From assembly GCF_014646915.1 (NCBI RefSeq), contig NZ_BMOE01000009.1:104869-168868 (forward strand): a DNA stretch of 64,000 nt, in the 5' to 3' direction. Position 1 is the stretch's first letter; every line of letters begins with the position of its first letter. Positions 18,761 through 26,883 of the stretch are shown in pieces. The position numbers and the translations under genes were made by a program. The stretch is from Deinococcus aquiradiocola. Its GTDB lineage: Bacteria; Deinococcota; Deinococci; Deinococcales; Deinococcaceae. The notes below the pieces were generated by a model. The model was given only the letters and a program-made list of their open reading frames with translations. It did no database searches and was not told the origin of the DNA.

Positions 18761-19686
18761 CCCAACCGCCCGCCAAGCAGCGCCCAGACGCCGTCCTCGT
18801 CCGCCTCCACCGCCAGCCGCACGTTCGCCGCGCCGTCCGCGCGGACCGTCATGCCGCTGCCTTCCGTGTCGTCCGCCACGACCTGCAGGTGCGCGTCCTC
18901 CAGCCGGAACAGGTCCGGGCGGACCGCGTACGCCACCGTGCACGGATCGTGCAGCGCCCCCACCCGCTGATCCCGCCGCTCGATCAGGTCGAGGTACCCG
19001 TTCAGCATGTCGGCACTCAGGCGCGCGGCGGGCGTCCCGGCTGCCGCCAGGGTCGCCGTGCGCTCCCGCGTGACGCGCACCTGCCGCGTGAGGTTCAGGC
19101 CGAACAGCACGGGCCGCGCGCCGCTCTCCAGCACCACGCGCAGCGCGTGCGGGTCTGCGAACGCGTTGAACTCCGCGTACGGCGTGACGTTCCCGAGCTT
19201 CGGCGCGCCCACGTCCACGCTGCCGCCCATGACGATCACCTCGCGCAGACCGCGCAGGAACCCGGGCCGCAGCCGTTCCGCCAGAGCGAGGTTCGTGACG
19301 GGACCGGTCGCGCAGACGCTCAGGTCCGGCCCCACCCCGTCCGCCAGGGCCAGCAGGGCGAGCGCCGCGTGCAGCGCTCCCACCGGGACGGGCGAGCGTG
19401 GCAGGTCCGAGCCGCCCAGCCCGCCCTGCCCGTGAATTTCCGGCGCGTACACCGCCGCCCGCACGAGCGGCCCGGCCGCGCCCGCATACACCGGCACGTC
19501 CGCCCGCCCCGCGAACTGCAGCAGGTCGAGGGCGTTGCGGGTGGTGCTGGCGAGCGACACGTTGCCGTGCGTGGTCGTCACGGCCCGCAGGTCCAGGTCC
19601 GGGCTGTGCAGCGCGAGCAGGAGGGCCACGGCGTCGTCCGTGCCGGGATCGCAGTCGTGGACGATGGGTCGGGGGAGGGAAGTCAC
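18757..19686 (-). CDS. Inosine/uridine-preferring nucleoside hydrolase
   Basis: Cleaves the N-glycosidic bond of ribonucleosides to release free base and ribose; 309 residues. It has the calcium-binding signature VHDCDPGTDDAVALLLAL at the N-terminus. Also visible are TTHGNVS, EIHGQGGLGG, VMGGSVDVG, the NVTPYAEFNAFADPHA motif and the C-terminal ALHDPCTVAY. The signature DxDPGxDDA is complete, so it should be active; base preference cannot be read. GTG start with TACACT 6 bases upstream (leaderless). It forms an operon with the HD gene. Confidence 0.95.
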   Translation of the reverse strand: MTSLPRPIVHDCDPGTDDAVALLLALHSPDLDLRAVTTTHGNVSLASTTRNALDLLQFAGRADVPVYAGAAGPLVRAAVYAPEIHGQGGLGGSDLPRSPVPVGALHAALALLALADGVGPDLSVCATGPVTNLALAERLRPGFLRGLREVIVMGGSVDVGAPKLGNVTPYAEFNAFADPHALRVVLESGARPVLFGLNLTRQVRVTRERTATLAAAGTPAARLSADMLNGYLDLIERRDQRVGALHDPCTVAYAVRPDLFRLEDAHLQVVADDTEGSGMTVRADGAANVRLAVEADEDGVWALLGGRLG

Positions 19687-19772
19687 GCGTCCAGTGTACG
19701 TGCCCGCCCGGCACGCGCCGCCGGGCCGGACCTGCCTGCCCGCCCGCAGGCGAGGCGTGCCACACTGCAGGC

Positions 19773-20906
19773 ATGACCCACCCGCCCGGTGATCCCTGGA
19801 ACCCGCCGCCCCTCCCAGACGACCGCCCGGCCGACCGCCCGGCCGACCACGTGGCCGGGGGCGCCCCCGTCACGTGGACCGCCCCGGCCCCCGACCCGGA
19901 AGTGCTGCGCGCGCGACTGACCCGCAGCACCTCCCTGCTCGGCCGGGGCCTGAACGTCCTCGCGGCCCTGACCATGGTGGGCGGCGCGGTCAGTGCCCTG
20001 AGCCTGACGTTCGGCGGGCGGGCCGCCCTGGCGCTCCTCCCGGCCGCCGCGCAGGACCGCGCGGGCACGGCGACCGCCCTGCTGAGCGTGGCGGGCCTCC
20101 TGACGCTCGCGCTGACCGGCGTGTACGCCAGCGTGATCCGCTGGGCGCGTGAACTGCTCACGCGTCTCGGGGAATGGGTGCACGCACCGGACGCACAGCC
20201 ACCGGACGCACAGACGCCCGCCCCGGACGCCCCGCGCATGGAACGCCTGCGGCGCACCCTGGCAGGCTGGCTGGTGTTCAGCCAGTGGGGAAACGCGCTC
20301 GGCGTCCTGCTGAGCCCACTCCTCATCCCCTTCACCACGCGCCTCACCGAACGGCTGCTGGACGCCTCGGACCCGGCCCTCACGGACGGCCTGGTGACCG
20401 GGCCGGGCCTCATCGCGTACCAGACGGTGAGCGGCGTCGTGTCCGGCATCCCGGTCGCCGTCATCACCTGGCTGATCCTGGGCACCGTGCTGCGCTTCAT
20501 GAACGTCGCCGTGCAGCGCGCACGAGGCATGCAGGGACCGCCACTCGCGCGCACCGCGCAGCTCGCCGGGCAGTGGTTCCTGCTGAGCATGATCCTGCTC
20601 GGCTTCCTCGCCCTGAACCTGCTGATCGTGCTGGCCCTCGTGCTCTTCCTGACGATCGCCCTGAACAGCGGCGCCATGAGCGACTCGCTCTCCTTCCTCA
20701 CCCCGCAGGTGAGGGCCGCGCTCGTCTGGCTGCCCGGCGTGCTGCTCGGCCTGTGCCTGTACGGCCTCGGCGTGTACCTCCTGCTGTTCCTGCTGCTGAT
20801 GTGGTCCCGCACGTACGCCAGCAGCCTCGCCGCCCTGCTCGACGCGCGCCCCGTCCCGGCCCCCCAGGCGGAGAGCGACCGGCCCGCAACTCTGAACGGC
20901 CCTTAA
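19773..20906 (+). CDS. Multi-pass membrane protein, unknown function
   Basis: A 377-residue protein with an N-terminal Pro/Asp-rich soluble stretch of about 45 residues. About six hydrophobic helices follow, at roughly 60-80, 95-115, 160-185, 215-240, 270-300 and 320-350. A soluble loop rich in Ala/Pro/Asp lies between the second and third helix. I recognise no family. The ATG is chosen because CACACT, one base off the TANNNT pattern, lies 6 bases upstream, and the nucleoside hydrolase promoter begins about 80 bases away on the other strand. Long upstream frame continuation overlaps that promoter and is not credible. Confidence 0.75.
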   Translation: MTHPPGDPWNPPPLPDDRPADRPADHVAGGAPVTWTAPAPDPEVLRARLTRSTSLLGRGLNVLAALTMVGGAVSALSLTFGGRAALALLPAAAQDRAGTATALLSVAGLLTLALTGVYASVIRWARELLTRLGEWVHAPDAQPPDAQTPAPDAPRMERLRRTLAGWLVFSQWGNALGVLLSPLLIPFTTRLTERLLDASDPALTDGLVTGPGLIAYQTVSGVVSGIPVAVITWLILGTVLRFMNVAVQRARGMQGPPLARTAQLAGQWFLLSMILLGFLALNLLIVLALVLFLTIALNSGAMSDSLSFLTPQVRAALVWLPGVLLGLCLYGLGVYLLLFLLLMWSRTYASSLAALLDARPVPAPQAESDRPATLNGP

Positions 20907-20950
20907 GCCGACCCGAGCCCGCCCGCCGCCGAACGGGCGTACGCTGCGTC

Positions 20951-21127
20951 ATGACCGCAACAGACAGGAGCGAGCACGATCCAGGCGAACCGTCCAGCAT
21001 CGTCATCTCCGGCCTGGACGGCCCCGAATACGCGGACGGCGAGGCCAACATCAGCCCCACCGACGAGGCCGTGCAGCGTCTCCAGTCGCAACGCGAACGC
21101 GGCGAACCCGAAGACGAGGACGGCTGA
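20951..21127 (+). CDS. Small acidic protein, 58 residues
   Basis: A very acidic 58-residue polypeptide (MTATDRSEHDPGEPSS at the start, EPEDEDG at the end) without membrane or cysteine motifs and probably disordered. Support for reality is the leaderless promoter, TACGCT (20940-20945) 5 bases before the ATG, plus coding-like third-position GC and a bidirectional terminator downstream. Function unknown. Confidence 0.6.
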   Translation: MTATDRSEHDPGEPSSIVISGLDGPEYADGEANISPTDEAVQRLQSQRERGEPEDEDG

Positions 21128-21199
21128 CACAGGCTCACCCTGAAGCGGGCGTTTTCCGGAAACCGCACGGACCACGCACCCCACCAGCCCCACAGAGAA

Positions 21200-21229
21200 G
21201 CGCCCCGGGATCATGTCTTCCCGGGGCGC
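21200..21229. terminator. Bidirectional terminator hairpin
   Basis: Perfect 10-bp stem GCGCCCCGGG / CCCGGGGCGC with a 10-base loop, between the convergent small acidic gene and the Sel1-repeat gene. Confidence 0.65.
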
Positions 21230-21251
21230 GGTCTCGTTCAGGCGAGGGCCG

Positions 21252-23474
21252 TCACTTCCCGAGCGTCTTCAGTTCCGCACGCGCCGCATCGTCCCCGTTC
21301 GCGGCCGCCTTCCTGAACCACTCGGCGGCCACCTTCAGGTCCTTCTTCACGCCCGTCCCCGACCGGAACATCCGGCCCAGCTGCGTCTGCGCCGGACCGT
21401 ACTCCTGCGCCGCCGCCTTCTGGAACAGCGTCAGGGCCGCCTTCGGGTCCTTCTTCACGCCGCGCCCCTGCAGGTACAGCACGCCCAGGTGCGTCCGGGC
21501 CGCCGCGCTCCCTGCGTCCGCCGCCTTGCGGTACCAGGACGCGGCGACCGCGTCGTCACGCTTCACGCCCTCGCCGTGCTCGTACATGTACCCCACATTG
21601 TCCTGCCCGGTCGGGCTGCCCGCGTCCGCCGCGCGGCGGTACAGTGCCAGCGCCTGCGCGTAATCGCGTTTCACGCCCTGCCCCGCCTCGTACAGGTCGC
21701 CCAGGTGGTTCATGGCGGACGTGTTCCCCTGATCCGCCGCCCGGCGGTACCAGTCGGCAGCGGCGCGCGTGTCGGCCTTCACGCCGTACCCGCCCTCATA
21801 CACGTACCCCACGGCGTTCTGCGCGCGGGCGTTGCCCTGGTCTGCCGCCAGCCGGAACCACTTCAGGGCCTCGGCGTTGTCCTCGCGGACGCCGTCACCG
21901 TAGAAGTACAGGTAACCGAGCGCCACCTGCGCGCGCGCGTTCCCCTGATCGGCCGCCTTGCGGTACCACGTCGCGGCACGTGCGGCGTCCGCCTTCACGC
22001 CCTCGCCGTTCTCGTACACGAGGCCCAGGTCGTACTGCGCGGCCGCGTACCCCTGATCCGCCGCCTGCTGGTACCACAGGAGCGCCTGCGCCTCGTCCTT
22101 CCGGACGCCCAGCCCCTCCGAGTACATCTGCCCCAGCCGGTCCTGGCCGCGCGCGCTGCCCTGGTCCGCTGCCCGGCGGTACCACTGCAGGGCCTGCACG
22201 TTGTCCTGCTTCACGCCCGTCCCTTCACGGTACGCGTCCCCCAGGTACGACTGCGCCGTCGCGTTCCCCTGCTCTGCCGCCGCACGGTACAGGCCCGCCG
22301 CGCGCGAGTCGCTCTGCGTCACGCCGCGCCCCAGCTCGTATATCAGGCCCAAGCTCAGCTGCCCTGCCGCGTCTCCCTGGTCGGCCGCCTTCTGGTACCA
22401 CGCGGCCGCCTGCACGTCGTCCGCCTTCACGCCGCCCTGCCCGGCCCGGTAGAAGTCGCCCACGTATACCTGCCCGCGCGCGCTGCCCTGATCGGCCGCC
22501 CGGCGGTACCACTGCAGGGCCGCCACGTCGTCCCGGCCGACGCCGCGCCCCGTCTCGTACATGACGCCCAGACTCACCTGCGCGCGCGCGTCCCCCTGAT
22601 CCGCCGCCTGCCGGTACAGTGACACGGCCCGCCCCTCGTCCTTCGGGACGCCCAGGCCCGCCTCGTACAGGTACCCGAGGCTCACCTGCCCGCTCGCGTC
22701 GCCCTGCGCGGCGGCCCGGCCGTACAGGTCCGCCGCGCGCGCCGGGTCGGCCTTCACGCCCAGGCCCGCCTCGTACAGGTAGCCCAGGCTCACCTGCCCG
22801 TACGCGCTCCCCGCGTCCGCCGCCTGCAGGTACAGTTCACGCGCCCGCACCACGTCCTTCTTCACGCCGTACCCGTACTCGTACAGCAGGCCCAGGTCCA
22901 CCTGCGCCGTCGCGTACCCCTGCGTGGCCGCCTGCCCGTACAGTGCCGCCGCGCGCGAAGGGTCGGCCTTCACGCCGAACCCGTTCTCGTACATGTACCC
23001 CAGGAAATCCTGCCCGTACGCCGAGCCGCCCTCCGCGGCCGCCTGCATCAGCTGCACGCCGCGCGGCACGTCCACCGCCACGCCCAGCCCGTACACGTAC
23101 AGGCGACCCAGGCAGTAACTCGCGTCCGCGTTCCCCTGCGCCTGCGCCTTCCCGCACCACGACAACGCCAGCGCCGCGTCCTGCGCCATGCCCTCCCCGA
23201 ACATCGCCATGCGACCCAGGTAGAACTGCGCGACCGGCTCGCCCATCTCCGCGCGCGGCGTGAAGATCGCCAGCGCTCCCACGAAATCCCCGCGCAGGTA
23301 CGCGGCCACGCCACTGTCCGCAGACGACAGCCCGGACGCGGGCGCCCCCGACACAGGCGCAGGTGCAGGTGCAGACACGGGCAGAACGGACGGCAGGGCG
23401 GGCGAACCCTGCAGGGCAGACCCCTGCCCGGCCAGCAACACGGTCACGACGACGGCGGAACGGAATGAATTCAT
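21252..23474 (-). CDS. Secreted Sel1-repeat protein with 18 tandem repeats
   Basis: A 740-residue exported scaffold. An N-terminal signal peptide (about residues 1-24) and a Pro/Ala/Ser-rich linker to about residue 55 precede 18 full Sel1 repeats of 36 residues and a final half repeat. The repeat consensus is G.A.aQ..LG.lYe.G.GVk.D...A..WYr.AAdq. One repeat (the eighth) carries an extra Gly and is 37 long. Such solenoids bind proteins and often modulate signalling or envelope processes. The partner is unknown. ATG is preceded by CAGGAG. A perfect hairpin lies just upstream, and the gene follows nadR on the same strand after a 125-base gap with a possible promoter. Confidence 0.93.
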   Translation of the reverse strand: MNSFRSAVVVTVLLAGQGSALQGSPALPSVLPVSAPAPAPVSGAPASGLSSADSGVAAYLRGDFVGALAIFTPRAEMGEPVAQFYLGRMAMFGEGMAQDAALALSWCGKAQAQGNADASYCLGRLYVYGLGVAVDVPRGVQLMQAAAEGGSAYGQDFLGYMYENGFGVKADPSRAAALYGQAATQGYATAQVDLGLLYEYGYGVKKDVVRARELYLQAADAGSAYGQVSLGYLYEAGLGVKADPARAADLYGRAAAQGDASGQVSLGYLYEAGLGVPKDEGRAVSLYRQAADQGDARAQVSLGVMYETGRGVGRDDVAALQWYRRAADQGSARGQVYVGDFYRAGQGGVKADDVQAAAWYQKAADQGDAAGQLSLGLIYELGRGVTQSDSRAAGLYRAAAEQGNATAQSYLGDAYREGTGVKQDNVQALQWYRRAADQGSARGQDRLGQMYSEGLGVRKDEAQALLWYQQAADQGYAAAQYDLGLVYENGEGVKADAARAATWYRKAADQGNARAQVALGYLYFYGDGVREDNAEALKWFRLAADQGNARAQNAVGYVYEGGYGVKADTRAAADWYRRAADQGNTSAMNHLGDLYEAGQGVKRDYAQALALYRRAADAGSPTGQDNVGYMYEHGEGVKRDDAVAASWYRKAADAGSAAARTHLGVLYLQGRGVKKDPKAALTLFQKAAAQEYGPAQTQLGRMFRSGTGVKKDLKVAAEWFRKAAANGDDAARAELKTLGK

Positions 23475-23488
23475 GTATGACTCCTGCA

Positions 23489-23513
23489 GGGTCCGGCCGG
23501 TATGGCCGGACCC
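23489..23513 (-). promoter_or_regulatory. Hairpin next to the Sel1 gene ribosome-binding site
   Basis: Perfect 10-bp stem GGGTCCGGCC / GGCCGGACCC with a 5-base loop, four bases upstream of the AGGAG of the Sel1-repeat gene. It may end transcription from nadR or stabilise the 5' end of the Sel1 mRNA. A -10-like CATACT lies about 20 bases further upstream (23530-23535). Confidence 0.5.
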
Positions 23514-23599
23514 GGAACTGATTTCCGACCAAGTATGCCCGCCCCACCCGCACCGCAGGCGCTCACCTGCGCCCGCAACCGCTCAGGCGCCCGCACCGC

Positions 23600-24607
23600 T
23601 CAGGACCGCAGTGCGGCCCGCACCTGTGCGATGCGCTCCTGCACGCTGCCGTGCAGCACGGTGAACGGCACGCGGCGCGTGGCGAGGTCCTGCCGGATGA
23701 AGGCCTGCTGCACGGCGCGCACCTCGGTGTTCGCGCGCCACCCGTCCTGCTCGTGCGGGAGGTCCGTACCGCACACGAAGGCGTGCGCGTACCGCATCCT
23801 GCACTCGTCCGCCAGCGCGTGCAGTTCCGGGCGGGCCGTGCCGGTCAGCAGGTGCGACCACATCAGGGTCGTGGCGGCGTCCGTGTCGCTGAACACCCAC
23901 TCGCGCACGCCCGGCGACACGATCGCCTCGTCCTCCAGCGCCCGGTGCCCCCGCGCGATCTCCAGGAAGTGCTCGGGCGTCAGCGCGCCGCGCTCGCGCT
24001 CGTACACGTCCCGCCCGTACTCCCGCACCCACGCGGTCCCGAAGTCCTCGCCCAGCGCCCGCGTCAGGGTGCTCTTGCCGGTGCTCTCCGCACCCAGGAT
24101 CACCACGCGCCGAACGAACTGCGCGTACACCACGGGATCCAGAAACGCCCGCAGGCCGTGCACGTCCGCCCGCAATGCCGTGCCACTGACCGGCACGGCC
24201 TCCCGCGCCCGGTCCACGCACACGTGCGCCGCGCCCAGCGACGCCGCGAACGCCTCCCCGTACCCCTCGGACGTGAACACCGCGTCCGGACGCACGCTCC
24301 AGCCGTCCAGCACGCCGCGCACGTACGCGCGGTGCACGGCGTCCGGCTCGTCGTTCAGTGGCGGATTCGGGGCGTCCGGCAGCAGGTCCAGGCCCGGAAA
24401 CAGCCGCGCCGGGTACAGCGCCCGAATCCAGCCGCGCCGCAGCGGACCGGGCATCTCCGGGAAGTCCGGGCGGGAGTAAACCCACACGCTCACACGCTCA
24501 CACTGCTCAAGCGCCGCGTCCAGCAGCAGCATGTGCCCCCGGTGCAGCGGCGCGAACTTTCCCACGATCAGGCCGTGCCGGAACCGCCCCCTGTGAACGT
24601 CAGGCAA
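23600..24607 (-). CDS. nadR: NadR: NMN adenylyltransferase / ribosylnicotinamide kinase
   Basis: Bifunctional enzyme that phosphorylates nicotinamide riboside to NMN and adenylylates NMN to NAD+; 335 residues. Residues 16-25 GKFAPLHRGH are the nucleotidyltransferase ATP-binding motif and VSGTALR (140-146) is its second motif. GAESTGKS at 172-179 is the Walker A of the kinase, followed by EYGRDVYERE and FSDTDAATT. There is no N-terminal helix-turn-helix, so unlike the enterobacterial protein it cannot be a repressor. TTG start, eight bases inside the end of pnuC; no ATG or GTG is available before the first motif. Third gene of the NADAR-pnuC-nadR operon. Confidence 0.95.
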   Translation of the reverse strand: MPDVHRGRFRHGLIVGKFAPLHRGHMLLLDAALEQCERVSVWVYSRPDFPEMPGPLRRGWIRALYPARLFPGLDLLPDAPNPPLNDEPDAVHRAYVRGVLDGWSVRPDAVFTSEGYGEAFAASLGAAHVCVDRAREAVPVSGTALRADVHGLRAFLDPVVYAQFVRRVVILGAESTGKSTLTRALGEDFGTAWVREYGRDVYERERGALTPEHFLEIARGHRALEDEAIVSPGVREWVFSDTDAATTLMWSHLLTGTARPELHALADECRMRYAHAFVCGTDLPHEQDGWRANTEVRAVQQAFIRQDLATRRVPFTVLHGSVQERIAQVRAALRS

Positions 24608-25190
24608 ACGCGACCTCCCGCCGCTCGTCCCGCCGCCACTCGCGCCAGCCGACCACGCTCATGGCCGCCAGCACGAACTGCAGCCCGAACAGCACCCAGT
24701 ACCCCGCATGCCAGAAGTACGCCGCCTGCACCGCATTCACCGCGATCCACACCGGCCACGACCACGTCCAGCGGCGCGTCGTCCCGAAATTCGCGACCAG
24801 CGACAACGTCACCGCCACGAACTGCACCCAGTTCCACCCCGCGCCGAAGTCCGTGACCGCCACCGTGTACGCGAAGATCGCGAGGCTCGCCACCCACGTC
24901 ACCCCGTACCACGGCCCCTCACGGAACGGCACACCCCGCTCCGCCCGCTGCCGCTCCAGATGCCACAGGTACAGGCCATGCACCCCGAACAGCAGGTACG
25001 TCACCTGCAACCCCGCCAGCATCCACTGCCCGCCCGCCACGAACAGCAGGAAATAAGGCAGCAGCGACAGGTTGCTCCAGTGCCAGTACACGCTGGACTT
25101 CGCCCACAAAAAGTACAGACTCACCAGCACGCACACGCCGCCCGACAGGTCCAGCACCAGCGGCGGGATACTCAGGCCGAACACGTTCAC
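24600..25190 (-). CDS. pnuC: Nicotinamide riboside transporter PnuC
   Basis: Inner-membrane facilitator for nicotinamide riboside, made unidirectional by phosphorylation through NadR; 196 residues with about seven helices. Family features include VYWHWSNLSLLPYF, GVHGLYLWHLERQ in the middle and the aromatic substrate-site region TWSWPVWIAVNAVQAAYFWHAGYWVLFGLQF, of which WPVWIAVN is the clearest motif. GTG start overlapping the NADAR stop, preceded by GGGAGGGA. The chain of overlaps with both neighbours indicates tight co-translation of uptake and trapping. Confidence 0.93.
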   Translation of the reverse strand: MNVFGLSIPPLVLDLSGGVCVLVSLYFLWAKSSVYWHWSNLSLLPYFLLFVAGGQWMLAGLQVTYLLFGVHGLYLWHLERQRAERGVPFREGPWYGVTWVASLAIFAYTVAVTDFGAGWNWVQFVAVTLSLVANFGTTRRWTWSWPVWIAVNAVQAAYFWHAGYWVLFGLQFVLAAMSVVGWREWRRDERREVAFA

Positions 25191-25630
25191 GGTCCCTCCC
25201 GCAGCGCCGCGCGCAACTCCACCAGCAGCTCACCCAGGCGGTTGCGGCCCGAACCGTCCCCGCCGTCCGCCCAGTACGCGTCGTTCCGCGTGTGCTCCAC
25301 GATCACCGCGTCCCCCGTACCCAGCAGCAGCGCACGCAACGCCGGGTGCTGCGTGAACTTGGCACGCAGGGCCACGCTCATCACGTCGTCCTTCACGGCG
25401 TCCCAGTCCGCCCGGAACGGCAGGTCACGCCGCCGCCCCATCTGCGCGGCCAGCATCGGCGTCGGCTGCGCCCGCACCCCCTCCACGTGCGGGCTGCCCG
25501 CGAACTTCTGGGCCTGGAAGTAGTGCTCGGTGGTCGGCCACGTCACGCCGTCCAGATCGACAGGATGCCGACTGAAATTACTGAACTCGCCGTAAGGTTT
25601 GTCCGTCGCATAGAACAGAATCTGGCTCAT
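25187..25630 (-). CDS. NADAR-family (YbiA-like) N-glycosidase
   Basis: NADAR proteins hydrolyse N-glycosidic bonds. YbiA acts on riboflavin-pathway intermediates, and other members remove ADP-ribose from guanine bases. The 147 residues show ILFYATDKPYGEFSNFSRHP, then WPTTEHYFQAQKF with the active-site Glu at about 35, and NDAYWADGGDGSGRNRLGELL, the conserved D.yWGdG..G.G.N.LG.lL motif with Ala replacing Gly. Shine-Dalgarno AGGAG lies 7-8 bases before the ATG. As the first gene of an NAD-salvage operon, an ADP-ribose- or nicotinamide-related substrate seems likelier than a flavin one; that is inference. Confidence 0.88.
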   Translation of the reverse strand: MSQILFYATDKPYGEFSNFSRHPVDLDGVTWPTTEHYFQAQKFAGSPHVEGVRAQPTPMLAAQMGRRRDLPFRADWDAVKDDVMSVALRAKFTQHPALRALLLGTGDAVIVEHTRNDAYWADGGDGSGRNRLGELLVELRAALREGP

Positions 25631-25701
25631 CGTTGTCGCTCCTGCAGACTCTCGGAATATTCGGCTTCTTGGCTTCATACCATGTGCTAATTTGCGAACA
25701 A

Positions 25702-26208
25702 ATGACCCTGCCCGACTGGATGAAAACCAGAACGTATTCGAGACCTTCTCCTGATCTCGCACCAGCAACCCGACTTTCCCTCCTTTGCTTCGGCCTACTC
25801 TTTGGAGTGATCAGTTGTTTTGTCGCCAAAGATATCTATATGTCCATTTCTGAGCCGGTGCTATGGGGCAAAGTCACCGGGAACAGATTCGAAACCAAAA
25901 CCTCTTCGAGCAAAGACAGCCAGGGGAGGCAAACAACGTCCTCTACCTGCTACATGACTACTTCGTTCGAAATTGAAACGAGGGGAGAATACGAAATAGA
26001 ATCCAGACGTCATTTTGGTGAATGCGAAGGGGAAATCCCACCTCAGAACCGCGAGTTTGGTAAGTCTCTTGCTGTAAGAAAAAGTACATTTGGCGACGGG
26101 TATGTTTATGCGGGAATAAGTCCCCTCTCCTGTACCTTGTTCATCTTCTTTGCAGGAGGAGCTGTCGTGGCACTGCTGATGGCCTTCAACATCCTGAAGC
26201 GGAGGTAA
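25702..26208 (+). CDS. AT-rich two-helix membrane protein, likely acquired
   Basis: A 168-residue protein with one membrane helix near the N-terminus (SLLCFGLLFGVISCFVAKDI) and one near the C-terminus (CTLFIFFAGGAVVALLMAFNIL). They flank a roughly 95-residue soluble domain with paired cysteines (STCYM and FGECEG). The layout resembles DUF3592 proteins, but I cannot confirm this. Base composition is strikingly AT-richer than every neighbour, with codons such as AAA, ATA and TAT common, a sign of transfer. The start at 25702 is chosen from TAATTT 8 bases upstream. A TTG at 25633 would add a further hydrophobic segment but has no support. Confidence 0.65.
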   Translation: MTLPDWMKTRTYSRPSPDLAPATRLSLLCFGLLFGVISCFVAKDIYMSISEPVLWGKVTGNRFETKTSSSKDSQGRQTTSSTCYMTTSFEIETRGEYEIESRRHFGECEGEIPPQNREFGKSLAVRKSTFGDGYVYAGISPLSCTLFIFFAGGAVVALLMAFNILKRR

Positions 26209-26286
26209 GAGCATCCGGCGCGCGACATGTTCAGCAAGGAATGTAAAACCCGAGCCGGTGCGCGCCACGGGCTATGGCATTCCTCC

Positions 26287-26883
26287 TCAGGTGTCGATCC
26301 GCAGGGACGCCACGCCCGCCCACGTGCCGAGGGGCAGCCGCGCCACGTCGATCAGCAGCAGCGCCACCCTTCCCGCCGTGACCGTCACCAGCCGCCGTTC
26401 CGTTAACCCCATGAACACGGCCTCCGCCGCCCGGATGGCTTCGGCCTCGCCGGGCGCGTAGAAGTCCGCTGCGTTCCCGTCCGCCTCACGCCGCGCCAGC
26501 CGCTCCGCGAGCCGGAAGTCCGAGGGGCGCACCTCGACCTCCACCTCACCGGTCGGGAGGGGGAGGAGGCCCAGCCAGTCCACGCGCTCCAGCTCCCCGG
26601 GCGTGAACGCGCGCGACAGCACGAACGGCACGAACGGCGTGTCCGTGTCGCTCGACTCCGTCACGGACGCCAGCGTCCCCGCCAGCCCCGCCGCGAACGT
26701 CACGCCCTCCTGCACGCCCGCCCCGTCCACAGGCGGCCCCGGCTGCTCCGCCCACGAGAACACCCCGTCCGGTGACAGGCGACCCGCCACCACCACCGGC
26801 GACACCGACCCGTCCGCCCGGTAAGCCACCAGACGCTCCAGCTGCACCTGCACGTTCAGATCACGGCCCGTCGTTCTGGTCAC
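26287..26883 (-). CDS. Unknown protein, last gene of the nadV operon
   Basis: A 198-residue protein without recognised motifs. It looks beta-rich in its first half (LNVQVQLERLVAYRADGSVSPVVVAGRL region) and alternates alpha and beta in the second (ERRLVTVTAGRVALLLIDVARLPLG). There is no signal peptide or membrane helix. Its GTG start lies in the stop codon of the upstream gene (GTGA), so it is translationally coupled to the coiled-coil protein and through it to nadV. Function unknown; the coupling is the only clue. Confidence 0.7.
   Translation of the reverse strand: MTRTTGRDLNVQVQLERLVAYRADGSVSPVVVAGRLSPDGVFSWAEQPGPPVDGAGVQEGVTFAAGLAGTLASVTESSDTDTPFVPFVLSRAFTPGELERVDWLGLLPLPTGEVEVEVRPSDFRLAERLARREADGNAADFYAPGEAEAIRAAEAVFMGLTERRLVTVTAGRVALLLIDVARLPLGTWAGVASLRIDT

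Noticed and set aside
21213..22622. Tandem repeats of about 108 bp and a 469-codon plus-strand frame
   Set aside because: The periodicity is the DNA image of the 36-residue Sel1 repeats on the minus strand. It is not a CRISPR or satellite array: repeats have no uniform spacers.
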